Origin: Anaeramoeba flamelloides
Lineage: Eukaryota; Metamonada; Anaeramoebidae
Length of the DNA: 64,000 nucleotides
NCBI GenBank assembly: GCA_027625915.1
Contig: JANTQA010000047.1
Location: 11,966,001-12,030,000 of the forward strand
Direction: 5' to 3'
Below are positions 47,511-59,080 of the stretch, piece by piece. A program made the translations under genes and the position numbers. The first letter of the stretch is position 1; each line of letters opens with the position of its first letter. Below the pieces are notes generated by a model. The model made no database searches and was not told the DNA's origin. It saw nothing but the letters and a program-made list of their open reading frames with translations.

Positions 47511-48404
47511 TAATTTAATTTTTTATTTTGAAAAAAAAAAAAAGAGTTAAAAGTTTTCTAAAATAACATTTCTCTTTTTATTATTAAACTCTTTTTCAAA
47601 TAAAAGGACACAGAAAATTTCAAGAATTATTCATAATTAAATCAAATTAATTCTGGTATCATTCAAAACTCTAAAAAACTCTTTAAAACATAAAAAAGCA
47701 CTCAACTGAATATTTAAAACTCATTAAAACAAAACAATAAAAATTAAAATTAAATATTTTAAAAATTGATGTGCACTTTTATTTGAAATGAGAAATCTCG
47801 TCTTGTAAATTCTAAAGAAAAAAAATAATCAAATCAATAACAACCTTTGAATATGTTGAATTGGGAAAAAGTCCTTTACATTTTATTCATAACTCTTTAC
47901 AAGTAAAACTTTTGTTCTTTAAAGTCTCATTTTTAATATAAAGCCGCAATTTATCTGGATATTTTGTTGGGATTGTTTTTTTCTTAATTTTCCTTTTTCT
48001 TTATTTCAGACATCAATCTAATAATGGTCTTTTCAAAATTCCTATATCTGGCTCATCCGAAATCAAACTTAAACCGTTTCCATTTTTATACTGTCAGATT
48101 ATTTCCAAATTGATTTCTTCTTATCTTGTTTTTTTCATATTCCAACTGTTCAGTATCCATAAATAAAAAAAACAAAAAATGAAAAAATCTATAATTAAAA
48201 TGAAAATCACCAAAAAGTAATTATCTTATTAACAATCAAATCCAAAAGTATTGATGATTTGAGAGGTGTTCATTTTTGTGCGAAAAAGAGTTTAGTTTAC
48301 AATTCTTGGAAAATAGTTTAAAATAAAAAAAAAATTTAAATGTTAATAAAATTAATATCATTAAAATTGGATTTGATAAAACAGGTTTTAAACCCATTTG
48401 GAAC
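47511..48404. other. Intergenic DNA downstream of the LINE
   Basis: AT-rich, with nothing recognisable apart from homopolymer runs. Confidence 0.5.
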
Positions 48405-48942
48405 TAAACCCCAATTCAAAATTTTTAACACACCAAAATTCGATTTGTGAAAAAAAAAAACTTATTTAATTAATTCAAGAAGAAATACCAAATTAGAACT
48501 ATTCACTAATTGAAATGTTAACACTTTTTTATAAATTACAATACTCACAAAACAAAAAATAAATAAATATCAATACTAATAAATCAAGGATGTGTTAAAA
48601 ATTTTGGAGAGAGCAAAACAAAAAAATACATTAGTAAATTTGTTGAAATTCTATTAGGAATATTGATCGATCAAATGATTAGAGACTATCAATTAATTTT
48701 ATTTGAGTTCTTCTATTTGGAACACCTCAACTTCAACCTAAAATTAATTGTTGAAAAAAATTTTGATCCAACGAAACAAGTTACGTAATTCAAAAAATGA
48801 AATGAAAAGAAAAAACTAAAAGATGAAAAAATGATTTTCATATTTTACAAAAAATCAAAATTATCTCCAATTTAAATGAAATTGTATTATTGTGATTGTT
48901 TGGAACGTTTTAGGTGTGTGGAAAATTTTGAATTTTAGTTTA
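48405..48942 (+). mobile_element. MITE subfamily A2, copy 2 (uninterrupted)
   Basis: 538 bp, TA-bounded. The left end CAATTCAAAATTTTTAACAC and right end GTGTGTGGAAAATTTTGAAT are inverted. It retains the empty site AGAAATACCAAATT (48481-48494) corresponding to the position where MITE F sits in the copy at 22638. Confidence 0.88.
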
Positions 48943-49316
48943 TTTAAAAATAATCAATAAAATTGTTTCAAAAAAAAAAAATTACAATTCAATAATTTAT
49001 TTATTGTTTTATTTCATTCCAATTTAAAAAAAAAATCAAAAAAACGAAAATTATTTCTTTCTAATATTTCAAATAGGGTGGCATTTCTTCAATTAAAGAA
49101 TATCCAAATGTATTCAAAAATAAAAAATATTATTCGAATCATAGATTATTAATCAAGGCAATACTTTTCCAACAAATATTCAACGAGTGTCAAAAAAAAA
49201 ACCATTTGCATAATATTTATAACAATTTAAATAAAAAATGGGAAAAGAAGATCTCTATAAAGGAAGAAGAAAAGAGGGAAAGGAAGGAAAGGGAAAGGGA
49301 AAGATTTAATAAATTA
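48943..49316. other. Leader region of the corepressor gene
   Basis: AT-rich 5' flank. The frame of the downstream gene stays open back to 49206 (basic K/E/R-rich) but without an ATG, so an upstream exon cannot be excluded. Confidence 0.45.
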
Positions 49317-50240
49317 ATGAGCACAAGTCAAAATCGATACATTGATCCAAATATAAGATTTTTTGGAAAAAATTCATTTTATAAAGAGGGTTCGTATCCG
49401 CCATATGATGATTATAGCAATGAATATTATTATAATCAATCAGAAACAAAGGAAATTCCTTTCAGTATCATTGGCGACATTCAACCAATGATCATTCACA
49501 AAAGGCAAAGATGGTCTGAAAGATTTTTAGAACTGAATAGACTGTTGCCAGATCCTTTACAGGACAATTCCATATTCACTAATCTCAATAAATGGTATAA
49601 AAGTGAAATCAAAATATATTGGGAAAATTTCCGTCTTTATCGAAAAAATTTTTCCAAAATTGCCCGGCAATTGCCAAATAAGAGTATAAAGGATGTAATT
49701 GTATATTATTATCATACGAAAAATTCAAAGCAATTTAAGCAATGTATACGTGAATCGAGGATGATCAAAAAAAGAAATCTTAAACGATCATTAATACACG
49801 AAGGAGATCGGCAAAGGAGAAATAATTCCATTTCCAATGTCAAAACGAGAAAAAGAAATCAAAACGAAACTGATTCACAAGATCTCAATTTTGAACAACA
49901 AAAAAAAAAAACTAGAAATTTTATCGATCAGGATGCTGAAGATGGCGATGATAAGCTATACAAAAGTAAGCAGCAACAGCAAAATGAAGATCAAGATCAA
50001 CAGTATCAACAGTCTTCTCCAGATCAACAGCAATCATCAACCAAGCCTAGTTCCAAAATTACATTCTGGGAAAAAACTGAAATTAAGATTTTTGTTGACG
50101 GATTTACAGAATACGGGAAAGACCTGAAAAAAATCGCTTCTCTTTTAGATAGAAAAACTGAAAATGATTGTTTAAAATTCTATAAAATAAATCATAAACG
50201 ATTTAAAAAATTACAGGATAAAATTCCAAAGCAAAAATAA
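49317..50240 (+). CDS. NCoR/SMRT-like (Snt1-like) double-SANT corepressor
   Basis: Starting at the first ATG (MSTSQNRYIDPNIRF), 307 codons. Two SANT domains are present. SANT1 (about 91-145) reads WYKSEIKIYWENF, FSKIARQLPNKS, VIVYYYHTKN, matching the NCoR first SANT pattern (F..+F...P+NF..IA..L..K....CV.YYY.TKK). SANT2 (about 249-300) reads FWEKTEIKIFVDGFTEYGKDLKKIASLL and FYKINHKRF. Before SANT1 lies IGDIQPMIIHKRQRW...NRLLPDPL, similar to the NCoR/Snt1 segment preceding its SANT pair. In that family SANT1 binds and activates class I histone deacetylase within a Set3/NCoR complex. The protein is far shorter than metazoan NCoR and lacks visible receptor-binding parts. The inter-SANT linker is basic then Q-rich. 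It acts in the nucleus if the assignment holds. Confidence 0.75.
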   Translation: MSTSQNRYIDPNIRFFGKNSFYKEGSYPPYDDYSNEYYYNQSETKEIPFSIIGDIQPMIIHKRQRWSERFLELNRLLPDPLQDNSIFTNLNKWYKSEIKIYWENFRLYRKNFSKIARQLPNKSIKDVIVYYYHTKNSKQFKQCIRESRMIKKRNLKRSLIHEGDRQRRNNSISNVKTRKRNQNETDSQDLNFEQQKKKTRNFIDQDAEDGDDKLYKSKQQQQNEDQDQQYQQSSPDQQQSSTKPSSKITFWEKTEIKIFVDGFTEYGKDLKKIASLLDRKTENDCLKFYKINHKRFKKLQDKIPKQK

Positions 50241-50618
50241 GTCAAGAATAAAAAAATTAAATCAATATGTTTTTTTAAATATAGAGACTTTTAAAAAGAA
50301 ATAAAATCCTTTTTTTATTATTTTTAAACTATGCTTTAATAAAAACAATCACAAATAATTTTTTTTTTTTTTTTACTTTTCGAAATTTTGAATCAATTGT
50401 TTGACTATGAAGTAAATTTTCCAAGAATTGCTTTTAACGTTTATTATGGATACATAGATAAAGTGTGTTTATAATTTGCATTGTAAAAGTTCTTATAAAT
50501 ATAATGTTGCCACATTATTTGAATTTTGTTTTGTTCTTTTTGTCAAATCTGTTTTTATAAAGGTAACGATTTTAATATATCTTCATAATACTTTAGAACT
50601 GTATGTAGATTGAAAAAA
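50241..50618. other. 3' flank of the corepressor gene
   Basis: AT-rich with a T-run at 50359-50374. No further feature. Confidence 0.5.
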
Positions 50619-51144
50619 TAAACTATTCAAAATTATTAACTCTTTTTGTAATGCTCATTGTACGTGGCTTTGTGTGACTTTATCCCATATTCTTCTCAAA
50701 AAATTTTAAAATTTTTAGATCATTATCTTTTTTTTCATGTTTTAGTTTTTTCTTTTCATTTCATTTTTTGAATTACGTAATTTGTTTCTGGCAAATCAAA
50801 ATATTTTTTTGAACAGTCGATATTCAGATTCAAGTTGAGTTCTTTTAAAATAGAAGGACTTAAGTAAAATAAGTTGATTTTTTCTAACCATTTGAGTGAT
50901 CAATATTTTTAATAGAATTTAAACAAGTTTACCAATGTATTTTTTAAGCGTTAGTCTCTCCAATGCCAAAGTTTTTAACAGAGTTTTGATTTATTAATAT
51001 TGCATATTGTTTTTTTTTATGGGTATTTTAATTTTTAACATCTCAATCAGTTAAATATACATTTAAATTTAGGTGTTACTGGATGGATTATTAAAAAAAA
51101 AAAAAATGAATTTTGATGTGTTAAAAATTTTGAATTCGAGTTTA
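50619..51144 (-). mobile_element. MITE subfamily A2, copy 3
   Basis: 526 bp in reverse orientation. Its right end GTGTTAAAAATTTTGAATTC matches the A2 terminus, and the left end TAAACTATTCAAAATTATTA is the decayed partner. The interior shares GAATTACGTAATTTGTTTC with the other A copies. Confidence 0.8.
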
Positions 51145-51662
51145 CATAAACTCTTTACTGAAAAATAAGTTAATTGTTTTAAAAATATATCTCTATTAAA
51201 CCAGATCCTCAATCTAACAATTTAAATATATAAAATAATTGAACATAATTTATTGATTCTTAATAATAATTCAATTTGTTTGTTAGTATACTTGCCATAA
51301 ATAAATAAAAAATAGAAAAATTTCTGAGCTTCGTATTAAATAATATTTTTTTTTTTTACCTTAATATTTTAATTAATTTTCTTCTTCTCTTTTTTATTTA
51401 GTAATTTTTCTTTGATTACTCCTTTCTCTCAATAAATAAATTAAATAATATTTTTCAAGAGGTGAAAATGGTGATTACTTTTTTTTTTTTCTTTCTGGTC
51501 AAATAATCAGTTTCACGAAGTGGTCTAATCCTGATTGAATTTACATTAGAATATTAAATTTTATAATATATTTTATTCAGTGAAAAATCATTTGTATCCT
51601 TATTTTTACTTTTTGCATGTTTTTTATTGAAATTGGGATGTTATTATTTTCTCCAAACAAAG
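51145..51662. other. Spacer with R3 repeat
   Basis: AT-rich spacer between MITE A2 and MITE B. It contains the reverse-oriented R3 repeat at 51379-51440. Confidence 0.5.
51379..51440 (-). repeat. Dispersed repeat R3, copy 2
   Basis: TTTTTCTTTGATTACTCCTT preceded by CTCTTTTTTATTTAGT, the reverse complement of 35850-35910. Confidence 0.7.
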
Positions 51663-52046
51663 TAAACTGCATTTCACTCAAAGGGGCCAGCCAAAAATGA
51701 AAAAGTCACTTTATTTTTAAGAATCGACCAAACTTAGATTGTTTAGAAATACAAGAAATAATAAACTTTATATAAGAGTCCATAATTATAAAAGAAACCC
51801 CTGAACAAACCATAAATTTCAAAAAAAAAAAAATGTTAAAAAATTTTTTGGGCCCCATTCATTGGAACGTCTCGTGCAAAATTCTCAATTTCTTGAGGAA
51901 ATTAAAATCGTTGATAATAAGATTTTTTACTTGTAAATGTATGAATTTTAAAAGAACATACAAAGCTTAACTATTCTTAAGGTTTATTTCGTTTTTCAAA
52001 GATTTTTTTTTTCAAAGTTAATTTTTAAAAAAAAAAAGAAAAAAAG

Positions 52047-52101
<55 letters not shown>

Positions 52102-52239
52102 AATATTTTACAAAATGAGAAAAAATGATTTTGATCTAAAAATTGAAAATTTTAGTTTGATAAGAGTAATGAATTAAACTCATAGAATGTCTTCCATTTC
52201 TTCAATAAAACTGGGACCCTTTGACTGAAAAAGAGTTTA
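51663..52239 (+). mobile_element. MITE family B, copy 2
   Basis: 577 bp, co-linear with the copy in the LINE. The ends are CATTTCACTCAAAGGGGCCA and GGACCCTTTGACTGAAAAAG. A long A-run at 52051-52100 inside it replaces a shorter A-rich tract of the other copies. Confidence 0.85.
52029..52100 (+). repeat. Expanded poly(A) tract inside MITE B
   Basis: About 72 bases of nearly pure A with two G interruptions near its start. The equivalent place in the copy at 43784 is a much shorter A-rich stretch. It may be partly an assembly artefact of homopolymer length. Confidence 0.9.
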
Positions 52240-52947
52240 AATATAGTTTCAGTCAAAGGGGGAACAACTTTTTTTTCAAATATCAATTATTTTATAGAAT
52301 TGACCTTTGAAGAACAAATAAGAAATAAACAGAATAATACACATCAAATAATTGTTGATATATGTCTGAAAAAAAAACTAATTAATCAATAAATTTTCTT
52401 AAAAATTGAAAAACTCAAATTCGTAGGAGACCTATTGAGAAAAACAACAATGTTCGAAATGAAGTTCTACGGGTATTTGAATAATAAATAGGAAACAATT
52501 TTCACTTCATTTTTCATACTTTTCTTTTAGAAATCAAGTCCCCAAACGAAGTTTGTTCGTATTTATGTTCTCTATTCGAAAAATGAAATAAAAATGAAGT
52601 TAAAATTTTTCAATTTATTTTTCAAATACAAGGATCAAAGATCGAATAAAATTCCAATAGAAATGAATATGATTTCTCAACAATCATTTCCATGGTTTCA
52701 ATAACCTTAGAATAACATGTTTTTACCAAGTGACTATTGATCTTGCAATAAAAAAAATTTTTGAAACCGAATGACGTTTGAATAAAAAAAACCAAAAAAA
52801 AAAAACAAAAAAAAAAAAAATGTGAAAAAATGATTTCAATTTTGAAAATTTCCAAAATAAATTTTTTCTTCTAATATCTGTGCAAACCCTTTAAACACAT
52901 GTATTTCATCCATTAAAACTGGGGACCTTTGACTGGAAAATAGTTTA
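52238..52947 (+). mobile_element. MITE family B, diverged copy 3, abutting copy 2
   Basis: About 710 bp. The ends are AGTTTCAGTCAAAGGGGGAA and GGGGACCTTTGACTGGAAAA. It begins at the TA that ends copy 2, so the two sit head to tail sharing one TA. The interior differs from copies 1, 2 and 4 in its left half. Confidence 0.75.
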
Positions 52948-53203
52948 TATATATTTTTTTATTTTTTGTAATATTTTGATAAATATAATGTGAACAAAAT
53001 ATATGTCATTTGATTCAATTAGTCTACCATATTTTATTATAATTGATAGTGTCAATATAGGACGAGATACTACCATAAATGATTAATTTTATAAACTGTA
53101 AAAAAAAAAAAAAATACCCCACTTTTGAAGGGATATAACTAATTTTTTATATGTGTGAAAATTAAGTTTTTATCTTCAAAATTGTATGTTGTTTTATTTC
53201 TCT

Positions 53204-53784
53204 TAGAAACGGTTTTTCAGTCAAAGGGGTTCGTTTTATTGAATAAATCGAACATATTCTATGAATTTAATTCATTATTCTTCTCAAACTAAAATATCAA
53301 TCTTTGTAACACAATTATTTTTTCATATATTATTTCACAAAAAATTTTTTTTCTTGTTTTTAGCTTTTTATTATTTTTTTTCTTTTTTTTTTTTTTATTT
53401 TTTTTTAAAAAGAAAATTTGAAAAGAAAAAAAAATGTTTGAAACTCTATGTTAACATTAAGAAAAGTGATGCTTCTTATGTTCTTTTAAAATTCATACAT
53501 TTACAGGTAAAAAATATTAATTGTCAACAAATTTAATTTCATAAAGAAATTGATAATTTTGCACAAGAGAAGTTCCAATGATAGTGTACCCAAAAAGTTT
53601 TTAACATTTTTTTTTTTTTTTTATGAAATTTATGGTTAGTTCAGGCTTTTCTTTTTTGATTATCAACGATAATACGAAGTTTATTATTTTTCGTATTTCT
53701 AAACGATCAAAGTTTGGTTGATTCTTAAAAATAAAGTGAATTTTTATATTTTTGGCTCTGCTTCTTTGTATGAAATGGAGGTTA
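53204..53784 (-). mobile_element. MITE family B, copy 4
   Basis: 581 bp in reverse orientation: GGTTTTTCAGTCAAAGGGGT at left, and at right TTTTTGGCTCTG then GAAATGGAGGTTA. It shares the TATTCTATGAATTTAATTCA block with copies 1 and 2. The F/S/K open frame inside is the A/T-rich tract, not a gene. Confidence 0.82.
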
Positions 53785-54277
53785 GATTCACAATAATAAT
53801 AAACTTACAATTTAAATTGGTTTTGAAATTGAATGGAATTTAATAAATGTTGCAAGTAATTACATATAAATATTTATCACTTAATTGAATTAAAAAGTAA
53901 TTAGGTAAATATCTGTCATAGTGTCTTTATAATTACTTAATTAGTGAGGTTTTAAATAAATCCAACAAGATAAAAACAAAAAAAAAATCTGAATAAACCA
54001 CTTTTTTTATACAAAATAAAATAAAAATTATTTTAATTTGTGAATAAAAGATTCAATATACCTTTACAAAATTGATTATTTTTAAATGTATTATACTATA
54101 TAAATTCATTTGTTGGATATATCCTAAATACAAAAAATAATCATAAGTAAAAATATAAAAACTTGGTTTTAAACTCATTTTTTAAAATTAAATTTTCAGA
54201 GAACTGAGATAAAAAGTATGCGTTAAAGTTGTACTTTAGGTTTATGAAAAGGTTACTATTCAAAATCAAAAAAAAAA

Positions 54278-54280
<3 letters not shown>
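53785..54280. other. Spacer between MITE B and MITE C
   Basis: AT-rich; nothing recognised. Confidence 0.5.

Positions 54281-54314
<34 letters not shown>
54281..54314. repeat. (TA)n microsatellite
   Basis: Seventeen tandem TA units directly beside the left end of MITE C, followed by GATAGATA. Runs of TA offer many target sites for TA-specific transposons. Confidence 0.95.
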
Positions 54315-54316
<2 letters not shown>

Positions 54317-54327
54317 TAGATATAAGC

Positions 54328-54699
54328 TAAACTCTTTTTCAAAAATAGTGACTCACCTAAAATAATAAATTGAAAAAAAAAAATTTATCCTTTAGTATTC
54401 AAGAACAACTAATTTTTAAATATGATTTTTAATTCACTTTTAAGTCATTTTAAATCTATAAACGCCTGATATATTAAAAATTAAAAAAAATAAAACCAAA
54501 AACTAAAAAAAAGTGAGTCACAATTTTTGAAAAGAGCATTACGGATTTTTTATTACTGAACTTTTACTGAAAAAAAGTTGAACAAGAAGATTTTTTATGA
54601 ATAATTAAATCCATTTTCAAAGACATTACATAGTCTCAATTTTCATAGTGATTATTTTTCTTTTTGGAGATATCTTTTTTTTTTCAACATGATCTTTTT

Positions 54700-54734
<35 letters not shown>

Positions 54735-54949
54735 TAAAAAAAAAAGAAAAAGAAAAACAAAAGAAAAAAAAAAAAATTGAAAAAGCAAAACTAAAAATTG
54801 AAAAAGCAAAAATAAAATTTGCAAAATTAGAAAAAATGATTCTGATCCAAAAATTTGAAAATATTTTTTTTCAAGAATACTGGAATAAACCCTCAAAAAA
54901 GCTCCCATTAACATTATAAAGTGAGTCAAAATTTATGAAAAATAGTTTA
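54328..54949 (+). mobile_element. MITE family C, copy 2
   Basis: 622 bp. The left end CTTTTTCAAAAATAGTGACT and right end GTGAGTCAAAATTTATGAAA are inverted. There is also an internal terminus-like block (AAGTGAGTCACAATTTTTGA at about 54513-54532). The central A/K-rich tract is noncoding. Its right TA is also the left TA of MITE D. Confidence 0.85.
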
Positions 54950-55532
54950 TTTCCAAGAAAGTGGGGCAAATTTCTTTAAAAATATATTTATTCAACTCAA
55001 TCTTGAAAGAAGTATTTTAATATAAAAAATCATTAACTACCATTTATCAATTCTTGGTAGTAATTCAATTTTATTCTTAGTATTGTGTTTCATCAATAAA
55101 AGATATTAAATTTTCTGATCTTTATTTTATCTGGTATTTTTTATTGATGGAAATTGGTGTTTATTATTTTCTTTTTCATACAAAAAATCGTTTTCATAAC
55201 TTGTTTAATCTCAACAAAATTTTCAAATAGAATTGAAAAAATATAACTACATTTGATTTTTTAAAAAATCATTTACACCCTTTCCATATTTCCAGTTTTT
55301 TATTGAAAAAAAGGTCGTATATTGTATTACACAAAAAATTTCTATTTTGTTTTTTTATTTTTTGGAAATATTTCAAACAGGCATATTTTGAAATAAATAC
55401 CTTAGTCATTTATCCAATCAGTATTACTATTAAACTAAATTTGGTATTGTCAATAAACGAATACCTCCACCAACAAAGATTATTTTTTATGACATGTAAA
55501 AAAAAATTCCCCACTTTTTTGGAAATACCTTA
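54948..55532 (+). mobile_element. MITE family D, copy 1
   Basis: 585 bp. The left end TATTTCCAAGAAAGTGGGGC and right end CCCCACTTTTTTGGAAATAC are inverted. It is co-linear with 60781-61813, once the nested foldback there is removed, over blocks such as TTTACACCCTTTCCATATTT and TAAACTAAATTTGGTATTGT. Noncoding. Confidence 0.88.
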
Positions 55533-55776
55533 TTAAAATTCGAAATAATATTGATGAAAAAAATAATTTTTTTATTTTGATATTTTATTTAAAAGGTAAA
55601 GAATAATATATTTTCAATAGAACATAGATAATGTGAAGGAGATAAACTTTATATTGTGTCATTGTTATATTAATATAACTTGCGAAGGGTTGATCAGAAA
55701 ATAATAAGACAAGATCCCAAAAAATTTACATTTCTTTTTTTGAATATGTTGATTTTTATTGTTTAAATTAATGGAT

Positions 55777-56007
55777 TTAAAATTTATTGATTTGGATATT
55801 CTGAGGTATTTGATTATTTGGTATTTGTTGATTAAATTTATTTGTTGAATTTGTTTTATTATGAAACACAAAGGGTTGTGATGATTTTATTTGAGTGTTT
55901 ATTGTAGATTGAGTATTAATTTCTTTTTTAATAAATTGAACAAATGAATTTGATTGTTGTTTTGAATTATTAATGATTTGTTGTTGTTGTTGTGGTTGTA
56001 TACGTGG

Positions 56008-56044
<37 letters not shown>

Positions 56045-56973
56045 GGGAGTGGTTGTGTTTGTTGCTGTTGTAGTTGTGGGCGTGGTTGTTGAAAAGGTAC
56101 TTTATTTTGGGGTTGTAGGTTAATATTATTGTTGTTTGTCTTTGTTAAAAAACCAATTGCTCTATTTTCGCCTCCAATTTTTTGTGCCACTTGGTTGTTT
56201 TGTGGTAGAGCATTCTTTTTGAGGAGAAAATCTTTTTGTTGTACTCCTGTTTTTCCACCATTAATTAAATTGTTATTATTCAAATTTTGCTGTGGTTGTT
56301 GTGATAGCTGTTGCTGCTGCTGCTGCTGCTGCTGTGGTTTCTGGGAATTATTTAAAAACATCGGATCTTGTTTAATCTGAAAGTTTTGAGGTAAATTTTG
56401 TGATGGCATTTGGGAGTTGTTTCTTGGCTTTTTTAATTCATACTTGATCTCATTTTCGCCTGCTTCATACACAATGCTTGACTTTCTTTTTTGTTCATAA
56501 CGAGAGAAGTCCTTTTCTCGAATTTCAAGCCCATTCCCAAGATAATTCCCAAACAGCTTGAGTGCCCTTTTGGTTGCATCGGTAATGGCCTTTTTTTTGC
56601 CAGATTCCAAGCATTGAAACTTGTTTTTCATCCCCTTTGATGCCCCAAAGCCAAATCCTTCACGATACGCACCATCTTTTAAGGTCACGCGTACACACGC
56701 CGAAACTGCAACCTCAAATTTCCCGTCTCTTGTTTGGCCAAAGTGATCTTGGTTAACAGATAGGATCTGTGAAGACCACCCGTTGAACCCAAACACACGA
56801 TTTGCAAGATCAATCACAACCCATGCGCTAACATAGTCGAAAGTTCCTCCTCCTCCAGGCCTTCTGGAGATGTGCTCTTTTGCAATTGGTTGGCTCAATT
56901 GCTTTTGAATACCCGTGTATTCCTTTTCCGTAAAATCCTTTTTACCAAAAGCACTTTTGGTCTTTTTAGACAT
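55777..56973 (-). CDS. RAD52: RAD52 single-strand annealing recombination mediator
   Basis: An intronless frame of 398 codons with ATG at 56973. RAD52 anneals complementary single strands and helps load RAD51 at double-strand breaks. The N-terminal 175 residues are the ring-forming Rad52/Rad22 domain: SRRPGGGGTFDYVSAWVVID, LANRVFGFNGWSSQI (family LANE.FG.NGW), VSACVRVTLKDGAYREG FGFG, then LESGKKKAITDATKRALKLF and GNYLGNGL. The second half is Q/N/P-rich with three polyQ runs and no clear RAD51 or RPA binding motif, though these are poorly conserved outside animals and fungi. Usual length is 380-500, so it appears full length. The conserved part is near 50% GC and the tail about 30%. Confidence 0.92.
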
Positions 56974-59000
56974 TATAGGAAGATTTTAAGCTTTTGGGAT
57001 TAAAAAAAAATAATTAATTTAAAATGCATTTTTTTTTTTATGCTTGATTTTTAAAATTGGGTTACTTTATTATTGATCTAATTTCTGAATCATACTCAAA
57101 ATAATTTTCTATTAGGAATATGAAAAATTAGAACAATTTAAAAAAAAAGTCTTTTCTGACAAAACATTTTTTGAAATTTACTTGGTTTTTTTTTCCAAAA
57201 ATTTTCTTTATGTTTAATTTTTCTTTTATTATTAAAAAAGACTAAATAGAGAAAGGTTTGGTTTTAAATTTCGTTTCTGCCTTTTTGTTTTTTTGTTTGT
57301 GTTTCTTTTTCGAACACCTTTCAAAAAGAAAGTGATGATCAAAAAAATAAAAAAAAGACTTTGGTTTCAAAAAAGCTTATTTTGATGTTTTTAGACATTA
57401 AGAAAACGGAAATTAGTCAAGGTTTATGATGGGTCTTCATTTTTATCAATATCAATTTGAATTTCCACTAGATTTTAAATAACCAAAAACAGAATCTTTT
57501 TGATTTGGTTTCCACAAGAAAAACAGTGAAGTTCAATTTTCTTGGAATACTTTTGGTTTTTCAGAAAAATTCAGAAACAAATTTCTCTTTTGGGAACTAA
57601 CAAGTAAATGTAGAATTGGGATTAAAATTGAAAAAAAAAAAAAAGTTCTTAGAATCTATTTGAAGCCAGAACTAACAAACCTAATGAAAAATCTTTGATA
57701 ATTATTGAACTCTTTATTTTTGTTTTTCAAAAACAATTTTCATCATTAAAACTGACAACCTTTTAATACTGTTTTTTTGTAAAATTACATTTGTTCTTGG
57801 AAACAACGATTTTTTTACCCTTACAAATTTGATGGACAACTGTAACAGAGATCGTTTTGAATTATTTTTCAATTTGCGTATTAAAACGAACTTGGGATGT
57901 ATAAAATTGGTTTGTGAATTTTTCCTGTTTTTTTTTAATTTCTTTTTCTTTTTTTGATCTTTTTTAACAATCTAAAAGTTGCTTTTTGGAAACAACTTGC
58001 AGGTTATTGTGGTTATTTAAATTCAAAAATCCAAAGAAAAACCAAAAATAAAATTCTATTTTAATTTTCAACAAATCGAAAATGAAAAAGACGCGTCAAT
58101 TTTCGAAGGTTTTTATGTTCTATTGACATCTTCTTTTTGTATTTACTTTAGTGGTGGTTGTGAAAGTTAAAATTGTTTAGATTTGAAACACAGACAAACG
58201 ATCTTTTCTTCCCATACCCTAATCTTAAACATCAATTTACAATCAATAAAAGTTGAAAAACATGTAATAGATTCTAGGACTCTCAAAAACAATCAAGGGT
58301 AACCTTGAAACTACTTTATATTTTTACTGTTTATTTCGGTTTTTTAACCAATTTTCAAAGTCCTGAAATAAATGGTTATTGGGTTTGATGTTGGTAAAAA
58401 ATCACAATAAATTTTTGAGAATAAAAGCTAAAAAGAAACGGATTTTGTGATTTGGAGACTTTGTCAATTGAAAGTGTGTTTTTTTCAAATTGATTTTGAG
58501 AATTGCCAAGTTAAAAGGATCTAAAAATCTAAAAAAGTAAAAAATGATAAAAATAGAAGAATATTAGATTTATCAAGAACTATGGAAAAACCAAAAATCA
58601 CAAATGAAAAAGTGTCTTAGTTCTTGAGAGACTAGAAAAGTTTGGAATAATTCTTTTGGAAATTAAAAGCGAAGAATTTCATTTTTTTTAAAAAAAATAT
58701 TCTCATTTTTGAAGATTTTAGATTATTTATTGAAAAGGCAAAAAAATAAAAATAAGGATTAAGAAAAGATTTAAAATTAAGAAAATGTATTTTTACCCTG
58801 GTTAGGGAATTTGAAAGGAATTTTCAATTCACAGAGAATAATATTTTGTTTTAAATTGATCCAAAATTTATTGAGGAAAATGTTTTTTAACATTTGGAAG
58901 TAAAAAAAGAATCAAACCTGTTTAGATACTTTTTGAAAGAGATTTGAATAAAAAAAGATCTATTTGACAAGAAAAACATAAAATAAAAGAACTAGACAAT
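56974..59000. other. Intergenic DNA upstream of RAD52
   Basis: About 2 kb with the RAD52 promoter. Base composition is slightly less extreme than in other spacers and it carries no TIR element that I can see. No exon or RNA gene was identified. Confidence 0.5.
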
Positions 59001-59007
59001 AAAAAAA
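59001..59007 (-). terminator. RNA polymerase III terminator of tRNA-Asn
   Basis: Seven consecutive T on the minus strand directly after the discriminator base of the tRNA, as expected for Pol III termination. Confidence 0.8.
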
Positions 59008-59080
59008 CTCTCCCGGGTGGGCTCGAACCACCGACCTCCAGATTAACAGTCTGTTGCGCTGCCAACTGCGCCACGGAAGA
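59008..59080 (-). tRNA. tRNA-Asn (GTT anticodon), no intron
   Basis: 73 nt including the discriminator G. The acceptor stem TCTTCCG pairs with CGGGAGA (one G-U). The D stem is GCGC/GCGC with loop AGTTGGCA. The anticodon loop is CTGTTAA (GUU), and the T arm GGTGG TTCGAGC CCACC is perfect. The internal promoters are present: A box TGGCGCAGTTGG and B box GGTTCGAGCCC. The anticodon stem has four pairs plus an A27-G43 mismatch. CCA is not encoded, as usual in eukaryotes. Confidence 0.95.

Noticed and set aside
54689-54919. Lysine-rich open frame
   Set aside because: It is the A-rich middle of MITE C. Co-linear copies at 25385 and 61961 are broken and show no protein conservation.
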